This document shows, piece after piece, positions 8,756 through 17,253 of a stretch of 64,000 nt of DNA. How positions within the stretch are numbered: position 1 is the stretch's first letter; every line of letters begins with the position of its first letter. The translations under genes and the position numbers were made by a program. The stretch is from Pelagivirga sediminicola (GTDB lineage: Bacteria; Pseudomonadota; Alphaproteobacteria; Rhodobacterales; Rhodobacteraceae): assembly GCF_003072125.1 (NCBI RefSeq), contig NZ_QCYH01000008.1:62001-126000 (forward strand), written 5' to 3'. The notes below the pieces were generated by a model. The model saw only the letters and a list, made by a program, of their open reading frames with translations, did not search any database and had not been told where the DNA came from.

Positions 8756-9646
8756 ATGCAATTGCCCCCCTCGGATGACGCCAGCCCCTATATCATCGCC
8801 CCCGCTCCTGCCGCGCCCGGCCTGACGCGCGCCGTCACCGGCACCGACCAGACCGGCGCGCCCCAGACCATCGACGTGGTCGAGGAGCGCCCGCTGACCA
8901 TATTCCTCAACGCGCAGGAGATCGTCACAGCGATGACGATCGGCGACTATCCCGAATACCTGGCACTGGGATTCCTGCGCAATCAGGGCATGCTGAAGGA
9001 TGGCGAGACGGTCCTGCGCGTCGATTATGACGACGAGCTGGAAACGGTCGTCGTGCGCACCGACGGGCAGACCACCTATGAGGACAAGCTGAAAAAGAAG
9101 ACACGCACCAGCGGCTGCGCCGTCGGCACCGTCTTCGGCGACATGATGGAGGGGCTGGAGGGCGTGACGCTGCCTGCGGCCCGCCTGCGCACGTCCCATC
9201 TGTATAGCCTTGCGAAAGTGATCAACACCACGCCGTCGCTCTACCTGACGGCGGGCGCGATCCATGGCACGGTGCTGTGCGAGGGGGATCGCCCGCTGGT
9301 CTACATGGAGGATGTCGGGCGCCACAATGCCGTCGACAAGATCGCCGGCTGGATGCTGTCGGAAGGCGTGGGCCCGGAGGGCAAGACGCTCTACACCACC
9401 GGGCGGCTGACGTCGGAGATGGTGATCAAGACCGCGCTGATGGGCATCCCCATCCTCGCCTCGCGCTCCGGCTTCACCGCCTGGGGGGTCGAGATCGCGC
9501 GGCAGGTCGGTCTGACGCTGATCGGGCGGCTGCGCGGACGGCGGTTTGTCTGCCTTGCTGGGGAGGAGCGGCTGATCCGCGACGCCGATCCGGCGGCGGT
9601 CGCGGACGAGGACAGCAAGCATCGGCGCAAGGGGGCGGAGACGTGA
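8756..9646 (+). CDS. fdhD: Formate dehydrogenase accessory sulfurtransferase FdhD
   Basis: 296 residues. FdhD passes sulfur from a cysteine desulfurase to the molybdenum cofactor of formate dehydrogenase. The conserved blocks VEERPLTIFLN, MEDVGRHNAVDK and TSEMVIKTA are present. The usual CxxC loop is changed: Cys121 remains in SGCAVG but the second cysteine is Gly124. Start choice: AGGAG abuts the ATG at 8756, so an in-frame TTG at 8762 with ideal spacing may be the true start. It begins the Moco operon; the next gene starts inside its stop codon. Confidence 0.93.
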   Translation: MQLPPSDDASPYIIAPAPAAPGLTRAVTGTDQTGAPQTIDVVEERPLTIFLNAQEIVTAMTIGDYPEYLALGFLRNQGMLKDGETVLRVDYDDELETVVVRTDGQTTYEDKLKKKTRTSGCAVGTVFGDMMEGLEGVTLPAARLRTSHLYSLAKVINTTPSLYLTAGAIHGTVLCEGDRPLVYMEDVGRHNAVDKIAGWMLSEGVGPEGKTLYTTGRLTSEMVIKTALMGIPILASRSGFTAWGVEIARQVGLTLIGRLRGRRFVCLAGEERLIRDADPAAVADEDSKHRRKGAET

Positions 9647-10077
9647 TCCACTCCCTTTCATTCTTTGTGCAGCAAACCGCCGCCTTGATTGCAGTCATGG
9701 TCATTTTCTCTCTGCCCGCCTACCTCTTTCTGAGTTATTGCTGGCGCCTCAACTTTCGCCGTGGTGACTCTCTTGGCGGTAAGGCAGACCGCCTTGACTG
9801 GCCGGAGCCCGGAAACCCTTATGGCTGGAAGTTGAAGCATCAGTGGCGCGTCGCGATTTACGGCCCACCGAAACAAGGCGGCATTCCTGATGCAATTTGG
9901 CTAAGGATGGCGTCCCTTCACCGTCTCAGCATGATGGTTCTGACGCTCACTTATGTTGTGCTGGCCATTCTCTGCATCGGATCGTCACCCGCAATGCTGA
10001 TCCCATTGCTCGCCGGGGGTGCATGGGTTTTGATCCGCACGCCAAACTGGCCTGAAAGCGCGAGGAAAACAGGATGA
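9643..10077 (+). CDS. Small membrane protein of unknown function in the Moco operon
   Basis: 144 residues from a GTG overlapping the fdhD stop. Hydrophobic segments lie at about residues 8-28 and 97-125, separated by a polar region rich in Trp, Gly and Arg. I do not recognise a family. The mobA ATG overlaps its stop codon (ATGA), so it is translated within the operon. Its base composition looks more AT-rich than the flanking genes (for instance 9650-9780 and 9895-9990), which suggests later insertion between fdhD and mobA. A role in cofactor maturation is not supported by any motif. Confidence 0.65.
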   Translation: MIHSLSFFVQQTAALIAVMVIFSLPAYLFLSYCWRLNFRRGDSLGGKADRLDWPEPGNPYGWKLKHQWRVAIYGPPKQGGIPDAIWLRMASLHRLSMMVLTLTYVVLAILCIGSSPAMLIPLLAGGAWVLIRTPNWPESARKTG

Positions 10078-10676
10078 AACAGCCCTATGCCATCATCCTT
10101 GCCGGGGGCCGCGCCACGCGCATGGGCGGCGGCGACAAGGGGCTGTTGCCGCTGGGCACGGGCACGTTGATGGATCACGTGCTGGAGCGGCTGGAGCCGC
10201 AGGTCGCGGCCGCCGCGATCAACGCCAATGGCGATCCGGCGCGCCTTGCGCGGTTTGGCCTGCCGGTGCTGGCCGACCCGGTGGAGGGGTTCGTCGGGCC
10301 GCTCGCGGGCGTTCTGGCCGGGCTGGACTGGGCGGCCGCCGAAGGTGCCGAGACGGTGGTGTCCGTCGCCGCCGACACGCCCTTCTTTCCCTGCGATCTG
10401 GCCGCCCGCCTCGTGCTCGCCGCCGAGGGGATGGACACGCCGCTGGCGCTGGCCGCCACGCCGGACGGGCGGCATCCGACCTTTGGCCTCTGGCCCGTGG
10501 CGCTGCGCGAGGATCTGCGCGCGGCACTGGAGGGCGGCTTGCGCAAAGTCGTGCAATGGACCGACGCGCATGGCGCCGCGACGGCGATGTTCGACGGCGC
10601 GGGCGATCCCTTTTTCAACGTCAACACGCCCGAGGATCTGGCCCGCGCGCAAGCCGTGCAGGAGACGCAGACATGA
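10074..10676 (+). CDS. mobA: Molybdenum cofactor guanylyltransferase MobA
   Basis: 200 residues. The nucleotidyltransferase signature LAGGRATRMGGGDKGLLPL at the N-terminus (GTP-binding loop with conserved Lys) and the VAADTPFFP motif with metal-binding Asp are intact. It attaches GMP to Mo-molybdopterin to give the guanine dinucleotide form used by DMSO-reductase-family enzymes such as formate dehydrogenase. Start and stop overlap the neighbouring genes by 4 bp each. Confidence 0.95.
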   Translation: MKQPYAIILAGGRATRMGGGDKGLLPLGTGTLMDHVLERLEPQVAAAAINANGDPARLARFGLPVLADPVEGFVGPLAGVLAGLDWAAAEGAETVVSVAADTPFFPCDLAARLVLAAEGMDTPLALAATPDGRHPTFGLWPVALREDLRAALEGGLRKVVQWTDAHGAATAMFDGAGDPFFNVNTPEDLARAQAVQETQT

Positions 10677-11173
10677 AGATCTACGGCGTCACCGGCTGGA
10701 AGAACGCGGGCAAGACCGGCCTGATGGAGCGGCTGGTCACCGAGATCACCGGGCGCGGCCTGAGCGTGTCGACCGTCAAGCACGCGCATCACAGCTTTGA
10801 CGTGGACCAGCCGGGGCGCGACAGCTATCGCCACCGCGCGGCCGGCGCGGGCGAGGTGCTTCTGGTGTCGGGCACGCGCATCGCGCTGATGCAGGAGCTG
10901 CGCGGCGCGCCCGAGCCGCCGCTGGCGGATCTGCTGACCCGGCTCAGCCCCGTCGATCTGGTGCTGATCGAGGGCTACAAGCGCGATCGCCACCCCAAGA
11001 TCGAGGCGTGGCGCGCCAGCGCGGGCAACCCGCTGATCGCGCCGGACGATCCCACCATCCGCGCCGTCGCCGCAGACCGGCCCGGCGATCTGGCGCATCT
11101 GGACCGCCCGGTTATGGACCTGAACGACACCGCGGCCATCGCCGATTTCATCCTGCGCGAGACCGGGTTGTGA
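10673..11173 (+). CDS. mobB: Molybdopterin-guanine dinucleotide biosynthesis adaptor MobB
   Basis: 166 residues with the N-terminal P-loop WKNAGKTGL and the conserved LIEGYKRDRHPKIE segment. MobB is a GTP-binding partner of MobA. The ATG overlaps the mobA stop as ATGA, and its own stop overlaps the GTG of the next gene, so the four downstream Moco genes are tightly coupled. Confidence 0.94.
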   Translation: MKIYGVTGWKNAGKTGLMERLVTEITGRGLSVSTVKHAHHSFDVDQPGRDSYRHRAAGAGEVLLVSGTRIALMQELRGAPEPPLADLLTRLSPVDLVLIEGYKRDRHPKIEAWRASAGNPLIAPDDPTIRAVAADRPGDLAHLDRPVMDLNDTAAIADFILRETGL

Positions 11174-13281
11174 GGCTTTTCGACACGGTCCTCGTGGTCG
11201 ACTGGTCGGCCCGCGCGGCGCCCTCGCCCGCGAAGCCCGGCGCCGATGCGATCTGGACCGCCGCCGCGCGCGGCGGCGCGGCCGAGTGCAGCTATCACCG
11301 CACGCGCGCGGGCGCGATGCAGGCCATCGACGCGCTGCTAGAGGAGGAGCTGGCCGCGGGCCGCCGCGTTCTGGCGGGCTTCGATTTTCCCTTCGGCTAT
11401 CCGCGCGGCTTTGCGCGCGCACTGACCGGCACGGACGATCCGCTGGCCCTGTGGGCGGAGCTTGCGGCGCGGATCGTGGACGGCGCGGACAATGCCAATA
11501 ATCGCTTTGACGTGGCGCGCGCGATCAATGCCGCCCTGCCCGGCATCGGCCCCTTCTGGGGCGGCCCGGAAGACCAGACAGATGCGACCCTGCCCGCCAA
11601 GGGCAGCTTGCGCGAGGCGCATGGCCTGCCCGAGCGGCGCGCCTGCGAGATGCACTTGCCCGGCGCGCAAAGCTGCTGGAAGCTCTACACCACCGGCTCG
11701 GTCGGCTCGCAGGCGCTGTTGGGAATTCCGCGTCTTCAGGCGCTGCGCGAGCGCTTTGGCGCCGCCCTTAGCGTGGCGCCGTTCGAGGCGCCGGACACCC
11801 CGATCGTGCTGGCCGAGGTCTATCCCTCGCTGCTGGCCCCGCATGTCGCCGCGCAGCAGGAGCCCGGCGAGATCAAGGACCGCGCGCAGGTGCGCGTTCT
11901 GGCCGAGGCGCTGCACGGCGCGGGCGATGCGCTGGATGCGATGCTGCGCGAAGGCGACGCCGAGGAGGGCTGGATCCTCGGGCTTGGCCACGAGGCGCGG
12001 CTGGCGGGCGATGATGCCGGCATGCCCCCTGCCCCGCCGCCGCTGCGCGATGATTGCTTTGCCATGCCCGCGGGCGTCGACTGGACCCCCGTCGATGACG
12101 CGCTCGCGGCGCTGCGCGCGGGGCTGCATCCGGTGGCGCGCATCACGCGCTGCAAGGTGGCGGACGCGGCCGGGCGCGTGCTGGCCGAAGGCGTGGCTGC
12201 CGCGCGCGCCAATCCGCCAACCGCGAATTCGGCGATCGACGGCTATGGTTTCGCCCATGACAGCCTGCCGCCGGGCGATCCGGTCCTGCCGCTGGTCGCG
12301 GGCCGCGCCGCCGCGGGCGCACCATATGGCGGCACGGTGCCGCCCGGCCACGCCATCCGCATCCTGACCGGCGCCGCCATTCCGGGCGGCGTCGATACCG
12401 TGATCTTGGAAGAGGACACGCGGAGGGGCGCGGGGCAGATCGCCTTTCGCGGCGGGATCAAGCCGCGCGCCAACACCCGCAAGGCGGGCGAGGATGTGAC
12501 GGAAGGCGCCGAAATCCTGCCGCGCGGCCGCGTGCTGACGCCCGCCGATCTGGCGCTGATGGCGGCCACCGGGCTGGGCGAGGTCGCCGTTTTCGAGCGC
12601 TTGCGCGTTGCCGTCCTGTCCACCGGCGACGAGTTGGTCGAGGCGGGCGGCACTGCCGGCACGGGGCAGATCTTCGACGCGAACCGCCCGATGCTGCTGG
12701 CGCTGCTGCGCGGCTGGGGGATGGAGGCAATCGACATTGGCCGCATTCCCGATGACCGCGGCGCGCTGCGCGCGGCGCTGGATGATGCAAGCGCGCGCGC
12801 CAATGTGGTCCTCACCTCCGGCGGCGCATCGGCGGGGGACGAGGATCACGTCTCGGCCCTGCTGCGCGAGGCGGGCGCGATGCAGCAATGGCGCATCGCG
12901 CTCAAACCGGGCCGCCCGCTGGCGCTGGGGCTTTGGCAGGGTGCGCCGGTCTTTGGCCTGCCGGGCAACCCGGTGGCGGCGCTGGTGTGCACGCTGATCT
13001 TCGCGCGTCCCGCTCTGGGCCTGCTGGCCGGGGCCGGATGGCAGGTGCCGCAGGGATTTGACGTGCCGGCCGCGTTCGGTAAATCCAAGAAGGCGGGCCG
13101 CCGCGAATATCTGCGCGCGCGCATCCAAGACGGCCGCGCCGAGGTTTTCGCCTCCGAGGGATCGGGCCGGATCAGCGGGCTCAGCTGGGCCGAAGGGCTG
13201 GTGGAGTTGCCCGACGGCGCCGCCACCATCCGCCCCGGCGATCCGGTGCGCTACCTGCCCTTCGGCAGCTTCACGCTCTGA
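11170..13281 (+). CDS. MoeA (molybdopterin molybdotransferase) with an extra ~300-residue N-terminal domain
   Basis: 703 residues from GTG 11170, which overlaps the mobB stop. Residues of about 310-703 are a complete MoeA/Glp: N-terminal region with the NPPTANSAIDGYGF motif, MoCF-binding core with LSTGDELVEAG and TSGGASAGDEDHV, and the MoeA C-terminal domain. MoeA inserts molybdate into adenylylated molybdopterin. Residues of about 1-300 are a separate domain beginning VLVVDWSA, with an internal GFDFPFGYP block and many conserved-looking acidic residues. It resembles the RNase-H-like DUF429 layout, but I cannot assign it. There is no stop or frameshift between the parts. Confidence 0.85.
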   Translation: MRLFDTVLVVDWSARAAPSPAKPGADAIWTAAARGGAAECSYHRTRAGAMQAIDALLEEELAAGRRVLAGFDFPFGYPRGFARALTGTDDPLALWAELAARIVDGADNANNRFDVARAINAALPGIGPFWGGPEDQTDATLPAKGSLREAHGLPERRACEMHLPGAQSCWKLYTTGSVGSQALLGIPRLQALRERFGAALSVAPFEAPDTPIVLAEVYPSLLAPHVAAQQEPGEIKDRAQVRVLAEALHGAGDALDAMLREGDAEEGWILGLGHEARLAGDDAGMPPAPPPLRDDCFAMPAGVDWTPVDDALAALRAGLHPVARITRCKVADAAGRVLAEGVAAARANPPTANSAIDGYGFAHDSLPPGDPVLPLVAGRAAAGAPYGGTVPPGHAIRILTGAAIPGGVDTVILEEDTRRGAGQIAFRGGIKPRANTRKAGEDVTEGAEILPRGRVLTPADLALMAATGLGEVAVFERLRVAVLSTGDELVEAGGTAGTGQIFDANRPMLLALLRGWGMEAIDIGRIPDDRGALRAALDDASARANVVLTSGGASAGDEDHVSALLREAGAMQQWRIALKPGRPLALGLWQGAPVFGLPGNPVAALVCTLIFARPALGLLAGAGWQVPQGFDVPAAFGKSKKAGRREYLRARIQDGRAEVFASEGSGRISGLSWAEGLVELPDGAATIRPGDPVRYLPFGSFTL

Positions 13282-13285
13282 CCGC

Positions 13286-13405
13286 TCAGGGGATGGCCAG
13301 CCGGATGCCGTAAGCCACCACCCCCAGCGCCGCGACGGACAGCGCCCAAATGGCGATGAACCAGCCGATCCGCCGCCAGAGCGTTCCGCGTTTGCCGCCC
13401 GCCAT
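13286..13405 (-). CDS. DUF2474 family mini-subunit of the CIO-type oxidase
   Basis: 39 residues with a basic N-terminus (MAGGKRGTLWRR) followed by one transmembrane helix, the layout of DUF2474 proteins found directly after cioB and analogous to CydX. Its ATG shares one base with the cioB stop (TGATG), supporting translation. It probably stabilises the oxidase complex in the inner membrane. Confidence 0.8.
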   Translation of the reverse strand: MAGGKRGTLWRRIGWFIAIWALSVAALGVVAYGIRLAIP

Positions 13406-14442
13406 CAGTGATAGCCCGTGTCGGGATCCACCTTGCCGCGAAACACCCAATAGGCATAGGCGGTATAGGCCAGGATGATCGGCAGCAGGACCGACGCCCC
13501 GATCAGCATGAATTTCTGGCTCAGCTCGGGCGCCGCGGCCTCCCAGATGGTCACTTCGGTCGGCACGATATAGGGGAACATCGACACGCCAAGCCCGACA
13601 AAGCACAGGGCGAACAGCGCCAGCGCCAGGACGAAGGGCCAGTACTCGTGCCGGTGGATCGTCAGCGAGCGGAACATCAGCGCCGCAATGGCCAGCACCG
13701 CAAGCGCCACGCCCCCGGCCAGCGCGATATGCCAGCCGGCAAACCAGCGCGCGTAATACCCCTCCTGCAGGAACGGGGTCCAGAGGCTGACGACCCCGAT
13801 GAACGCCAGCGTCGCGACGCCCAGGGGCCAGGCGCGGGTGCGCATCCGCTCCTGCAGCGCGCCGGTGGTCTTCATCACCAGCCACGTGGCCCCCAGCAGC
13901 ATGTAACCGACCATCACGCCGATGCCCACGGTCACCGAAAACGGCGTCAGCCAGTCCCACCAGCCGCCCGCATAGGTGCGCGCGGCCTTGTCGATATGAA
14001 TCCCCTGAAGCAGCGCGCCCAGAGCGATGCCCTGGCACAGCGCCGCCAGCCCCGAGCCGCCGATGAACGCCGCGTCCCATGCCGCGCGGGCGGCGCCGCG
14101 CTCGGCCCGCCAGCGGAATTCGAAGGCAACGCCGCGAAAGATCAGCGCCAGCAGCATGACGATGATCGGCATGTAGAGCGCGGGCAGGATCAGCGCATAG
14201 GCCAGCGGAAACGCCGCCATCAGGCCCCCGCCGCCCAGCACCAGCCACGTCTCGTTACCGTCCCAGACCGGCGCGACCGAGTTCATCATCACGTCCCGGT
14301 CGCCGCGCTTTCGCTCGGCCGCGAACAACATTCCAAGGCCCAGATCGAACCCGTCGAGGATCACGTAGATCAGCACGGCCGCCGCGATCAGGAAGGCCCA
14401 GATCACGGTCAGATCGAATGAGAAACCTTCAACCAGCGACAT
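13405..14442 (-). CDS. cioB: Cytochrome bd-type quinol oxidase subunit II (CIO type)
   Basis: 345 residues with about eight or nine membrane helices. The N-terminal block IYVILDGFDLGLGML and the VWDGNETWLVLGG motif are typical of CydB/CioB. With CioA it oxidises ubiquinol and reduces oxygen to water without proton pumping. It starts 3 bp after the cioA stop. Confidence 0.94.
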   Translation of the reverse strand: MSLVEGFSFDLTVIWAFLIAAAVLIYVILDGFDLGLGMLFAAERKRGDRDVMMNSVAPVWDGNETWLVLGGGGLMAAFPLAYALILPALYMPIIVMLLALIFRGVAFEFRWRAERGAARAAWDAAFIGGSGLAALCQGIALGALLQGIHIDKAARTYAGGWWDWLTPFSVTVGIGVMVGYMLLGATWLVMKTTGALQERMRTRAWPLGVATLAFIGVVSLWTPFLQEGYYARWFAGWHIALAGGVALAVLAIAALMFRSLTIHRHEYWPFVLALALFALCFVGLGVSMFPYIVPTEVTIWEAAAPELSQKFMLIGASVLLPIILAYTAYAYWVFRGKVDPDTGYH

Positions 14443-14445
14443 GGC

Positions 14446-15894
14446 TTATCCTTTCGTCCGGGTGGCATGGGCGCCTTGCGGGGCATCGTCATACGCGGCG
14501 GCCCGTCCCCCTGAACGGATGGGCCCGTCGCTGACATCCTTCAGACGCGGCTCGTCCGGGCTGGGCGGCTTGGACATCAGGCGCAGTATGTAATAGGTGC
14601 CGGCGCCGAACACGGCAAAATACACCACGATGAACGCAATCAGCGTGGCGCCCACGGCGGGCGCATCCAGCGGCGCGGCGCTGTCGGCGGTGCGCAAGAG
14701 GCCGTAGACGGTGAAGGGCTGCCGACCCACCTCGGTCGTGACCCAGCCCGCCAGCACGGCGATCAGGCCCGACGGCGCCATCGCCAGCGCCGCGCGGTGC
14801 AGCCACGGCGCCGCGTAAAGCCGCCCGCGCCAGCGCGCCCAGAGCGACCAGAGCCCGATCCCCAGCATCGCAAAGCCAAGGCCGACCATGATGCGGAACG
14901 CCCAGAACACGATCGCCACGGGCGGCTGATCGGCGTCCGGCACCGTATCCAGCCCGGCCAGCGGCGCGTTCAGATCATGCTTGAGGATCAGCGACGACAG
15001 CTTGGGGATGCCCAGCGCATAATCCAGCCGTTGCGTCTCGTCATTGGGGATGCCGAAAAGGTAGAGCGGCGCGCCATTCTCGTGGCTCTCGTAGTGTCCT
15101 TCCATCGCCATCACCTTGACCGGCTGATGCTCCAGCGTGTTGATGCCGTGCAGATCGCCCAGAAATATCTGAACCGGGGCGACGATCGCGGCCATCCACA
15201 TCGCCATCGAGAACATGGTCCGCGTCGCCGGGCTGGCCAGCTGCCTCTTGCGGCGCTGGCCCAGAAGATGCCAGGCGGCCACGCCCCCCACGATGAAGGC
15301 GGTGGTCAGGTAGGCCGCCGTGACGGTGTGCATCAGGCGATAGGGAAAGGACGGGTTGAACACGATCTGCCAGAAATCCAGCGGCAGAAACTGGCCGGTC
15401 TCGGCGTCGATCTCGAACCCCACGGGGGTGTGCATCCAGCTGTTGACGCTGATGATCCAGAACGCCGAAAAGACCGTGCCCACGGCAACGGCAAGGCAGG
15501 CCCCCATATGCAGCCCCTCGCCCACCTTGTCGCGGCCAAACAGCATGATGCCCAGAAACCCGGCCTCCAGGAAAAAGGCCGACAGCACCTCGTAGGCCAT
15601 GGGCGCGCCGATCACCGGCCCGGCCTTGTCCGAGAAAACGGACCAGTTGGTGCCGAACTGGTAGGACATGACGATGCCCGACACCACGCCCATGGCAAAG
15701 GCGATCGCGAAAATCTTGACCCAGTAGCGGAAGAGATCCAGATACTTGTGCTCGCGCGTCCACAGCCACAAGCCGTTCAGCACCGCCAGATAACTGGCCA
15801 GGCCAATGGTGAAGGCCGGAAACAGGAAGTGGAACGAGACGGTAAAGGCGAACTGGATACGCGCCAGAAGCACCGCGTCAAATGATCCGAGCAT
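14446..15894 (-). CDS. cioA: Cytochrome bd-type quinol oxidase subunit I (CIO type)
   Basis: 482 residues. Haem-ligand regions are visible: an N-terminal His in FTVSFHFLFP, and the GRQPFTVYGLLRT motif of the quinol-oxidation domain. The Q-loop is short, as in cyanide-insensitive oxidases rather than E. coli CydA. Start MLGSFDAVL is chosen over an upstream in-frame codon because family members begin here. The C-terminal tail of about 35 residues is polar. A Crp/Fnr regulator is transcribed divergently 157 bp away, but its other neighbours are sulfur genes. Confidence 0.95.
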   Translation of the reverse strand: MLGSFDAVLLARIQFAFTVSFHFLFPAFTIGLASYLAVLNGLWLWTREHKYLDLFRYWVKIFAIAFAMGVVSGIVMSYQFGTNWSVFSDKAGPVIGAPMAYEVLSAFFLEAGFLGIMLFGRDKVGEGLHMGACLAVAVGTVFSAFWIISVNSWMHTPVGFEIDAETGQFLPLDFWQIVFNPSFPYRLMHTVTAAYLTTAFIVGGVAAWHLLGQRRKRQLASPATRTMFSMAMWMAAIVAPVQIFLGDLHGINTLEHQPVKVMAMEGHYESHENGAPLYLFGIPNDETQRLDYALGIPKLSSLILKHDLNAPLAGLDTVPDADQPPVAIVFWAFRIMVGLGFAMLGIGLWSLWARWRGRLYAAPWLHRAALAMAPSGLIAVLAGWVTTEVGRQPFTVYGLLRTADSAAPLDAPAVGATLIAFIVVYFAVFGAGTYYILRLMSKPPSPDEPRLKDVSDGPIRSGGRAAAYDDAPQGAHATRTKG

Positions 15895-16051
15895 GGCTGA
15901 CCCCCGCATATCGGTGACCGTCTACCTAGCCCGACGCGGGCGGATTTACAATTTCTTGCGTTGCCCCGCATTGTCGCACCCGGCTTTGCAAACCGCGGCG
16001 GCCCTGCGTAAGGTCGCACGCACAAGGCATATCTTTCAAAAGGACGACAGT

Positions 16052-16732
16052 TTGATTCAGAACGTCTGGGTGGACCGCTTTCCCGGCCTGTCGCGCCTTG
16101 AGGACCGCATCAAGGGTATCTTGCTGGACCGCAGCGCGGTGCTGCATGTGCCGCGCGGCACGGTGATCTTCGGGCCGGGCAAATCGCCCGAGAACATGCT
16201 GTTTCTGCTGGACGGCTCGGTCCGGGTGCAGCAAACCTCCGAAGGCGGGCGCGAGATCGTGCTTTACCGCATCCATGCGGGCGAAAGCTGCGTTCTGACC
16301 ACCGCCTGCCTGCTGGCCTATGACGATTATTCGGCCGAAGGCATCGCCGAAACGGATGTTTCGGCCGCGGCCATCCCGCGGGCTGTTTTCGATGATCTGG
16401 TCGCCAATTCCGCCGAGTTCCGCAAATTCGTGTTCCTCGCCTTCTCCAAGCGGATCACCGATCTGTTCCTGATGATCGACGAGGTCGCGTTTCAGCGCAT
16501 CGACCTGCGGCTGGCACAGAAGTTGCAGGAGCTGGCGCAGGGCGGGACGGAAGTGCGGACCACGCACCAACAACTCGCCGCCGAGCTGGGCAGCGCGCGC
16601 GAGGTGATCTCGCGCCAGTTGCAGGAATTCCAGCGCCGGGGCTGGATCACGCAGACGCGCGGCACCATCACCCTGACCGATGCCGGGGCGCTGGCCGATC
16701 TGGCGCAACATCGCAGCGGGCCGGGTTCGTGA
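16052..16732 (+). CDS. Crp/Fnr family transcriptional regulator
   Basis: 226 residues from a TTG at 16052, which has AAAGGA 7-8 bases upstream; no suitable ATG exists near the conserved start. It has a cNMP-binding-like beta barrel in the first 120 residues, a dimerisation helix, then the HTH_Crp domain with the recognition segment SAREVISRQLQEF. There is no FNR-type cysteine cluster at the N-terminus; instead a Cys pair, CVLTTAC, lies in the sensor barrel. Downstream genes concern sulfane sulfur and sulfite/sulfate transport, so a thiol-based sulfide or persulfide sensor is a reasonable inference. Confidence 0.88.
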   Translation: MIQNVWVDRFPGLSRLEDRIKGILLDRSAVLHVPRGTVIFGPGKSPENMLFLLDGSVRVQQTSEGGREIVLYRIHAGESCVLTTACLLAYDDYSAEGIAETDVSAAAIPRAVFDDLVANSAEFRKFVFLAFSKRITDLFLMIDEVAFQRIDLRLAQKLQELAQGGTEVRTTHQQLAAELGSAREVISRQLQEFQRRGWITQTRGTITLTDAGALADLAQHRSGPGS

Positions 16733-16799
16733 CAAAGTCACAGACGGGCGGCCCCGCGCGGCGGTATGTATCGCAAAAGCCAGTCTTGAGGATATCGTC

Positions 16800-17012
16800 A
16801 TGACCCCCAACATCGGATCCACGGATCGCATTTTCCGCATCTTCTTCGGCCTTGTGCTGATTGCGCTGCCCTTCATCGGCAACATCGCCTTTTTCGAGCC
16901 AGAATGGGTCACGGTCGCATCCGTCGTGATCGGCATCGTGTTGCTGGCCACAGCCGCCATGCGGTTCTGCGGGCTCTACAGGATCCTGGGCATCCGCACC
17001 TGCCGCATGTGA
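16800..17012 (+). CDS. DUF2892 (YgaP-type) small membrane protein
   Basis: 70 residues with two transmembrane helices, starting MTPNIGSTDRIFR and matching the DUF2892 pattern (NIGxxDRxxR, then two hydrophobic segments, ending CGLYRILGIRTC). These domains are often fused to rhodaneses (as in YgaP) or sit beside sulfide-detoxification genes. Molecular function is unknown; two cysteines near the C-terminus could carry sulfane sulfur. Confidence 0.85.
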   Translation: MTPNIGSTDRIFRIFFGLVLIALPFIGNIAFFEPEWVTVASVVIGIVLLATAAMRFCGLYRILGIRTCRM

Positions 17013-17034
17013 TTTCAAAAGACCGGAGGCGATC

Positions 17035-17218
17035 ATGAGCTATCCTAACAACATATCGCTGACACCCCCCGACGTCTCGGCCCATCTCGACGAGGCGGCG
17101 AACACGATCAGCGATATCGTCAAGGATCCTGCCGACGATCATTGCGCGCGGCCCGGCGCACGACCGGATCATCAGGGATGAATGGCTGGCCAAGCCCGGA
17201 CATCCCGGCCAAAGCTGA
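17035..17218 (+). pseudogene. Small ORF, probably frameshifted
   Basis: An ATG at 17035 with a perfect GGAGG 6-7 bases upstream opens a 48-codon frame ending at 17181. Shifting by one base at about 17125-17130 gives a different, protein-like continuation (TIIARGPAHDRIIRDEWLAKPG and a few more residues) that stops at 17218, before the SulP start. The N-terminal part MSYPNNISLTPPDVSAHLDEAA plus the shifted tail look like one original product of about 60 residues. I do not recognise the family. It could equally be a genuine 48-residue protein. Confidence 0.45.
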
Positions 17219-17253
17219 CCAATCGTAACGGCTGACGCCAAAAGACGGATAAC

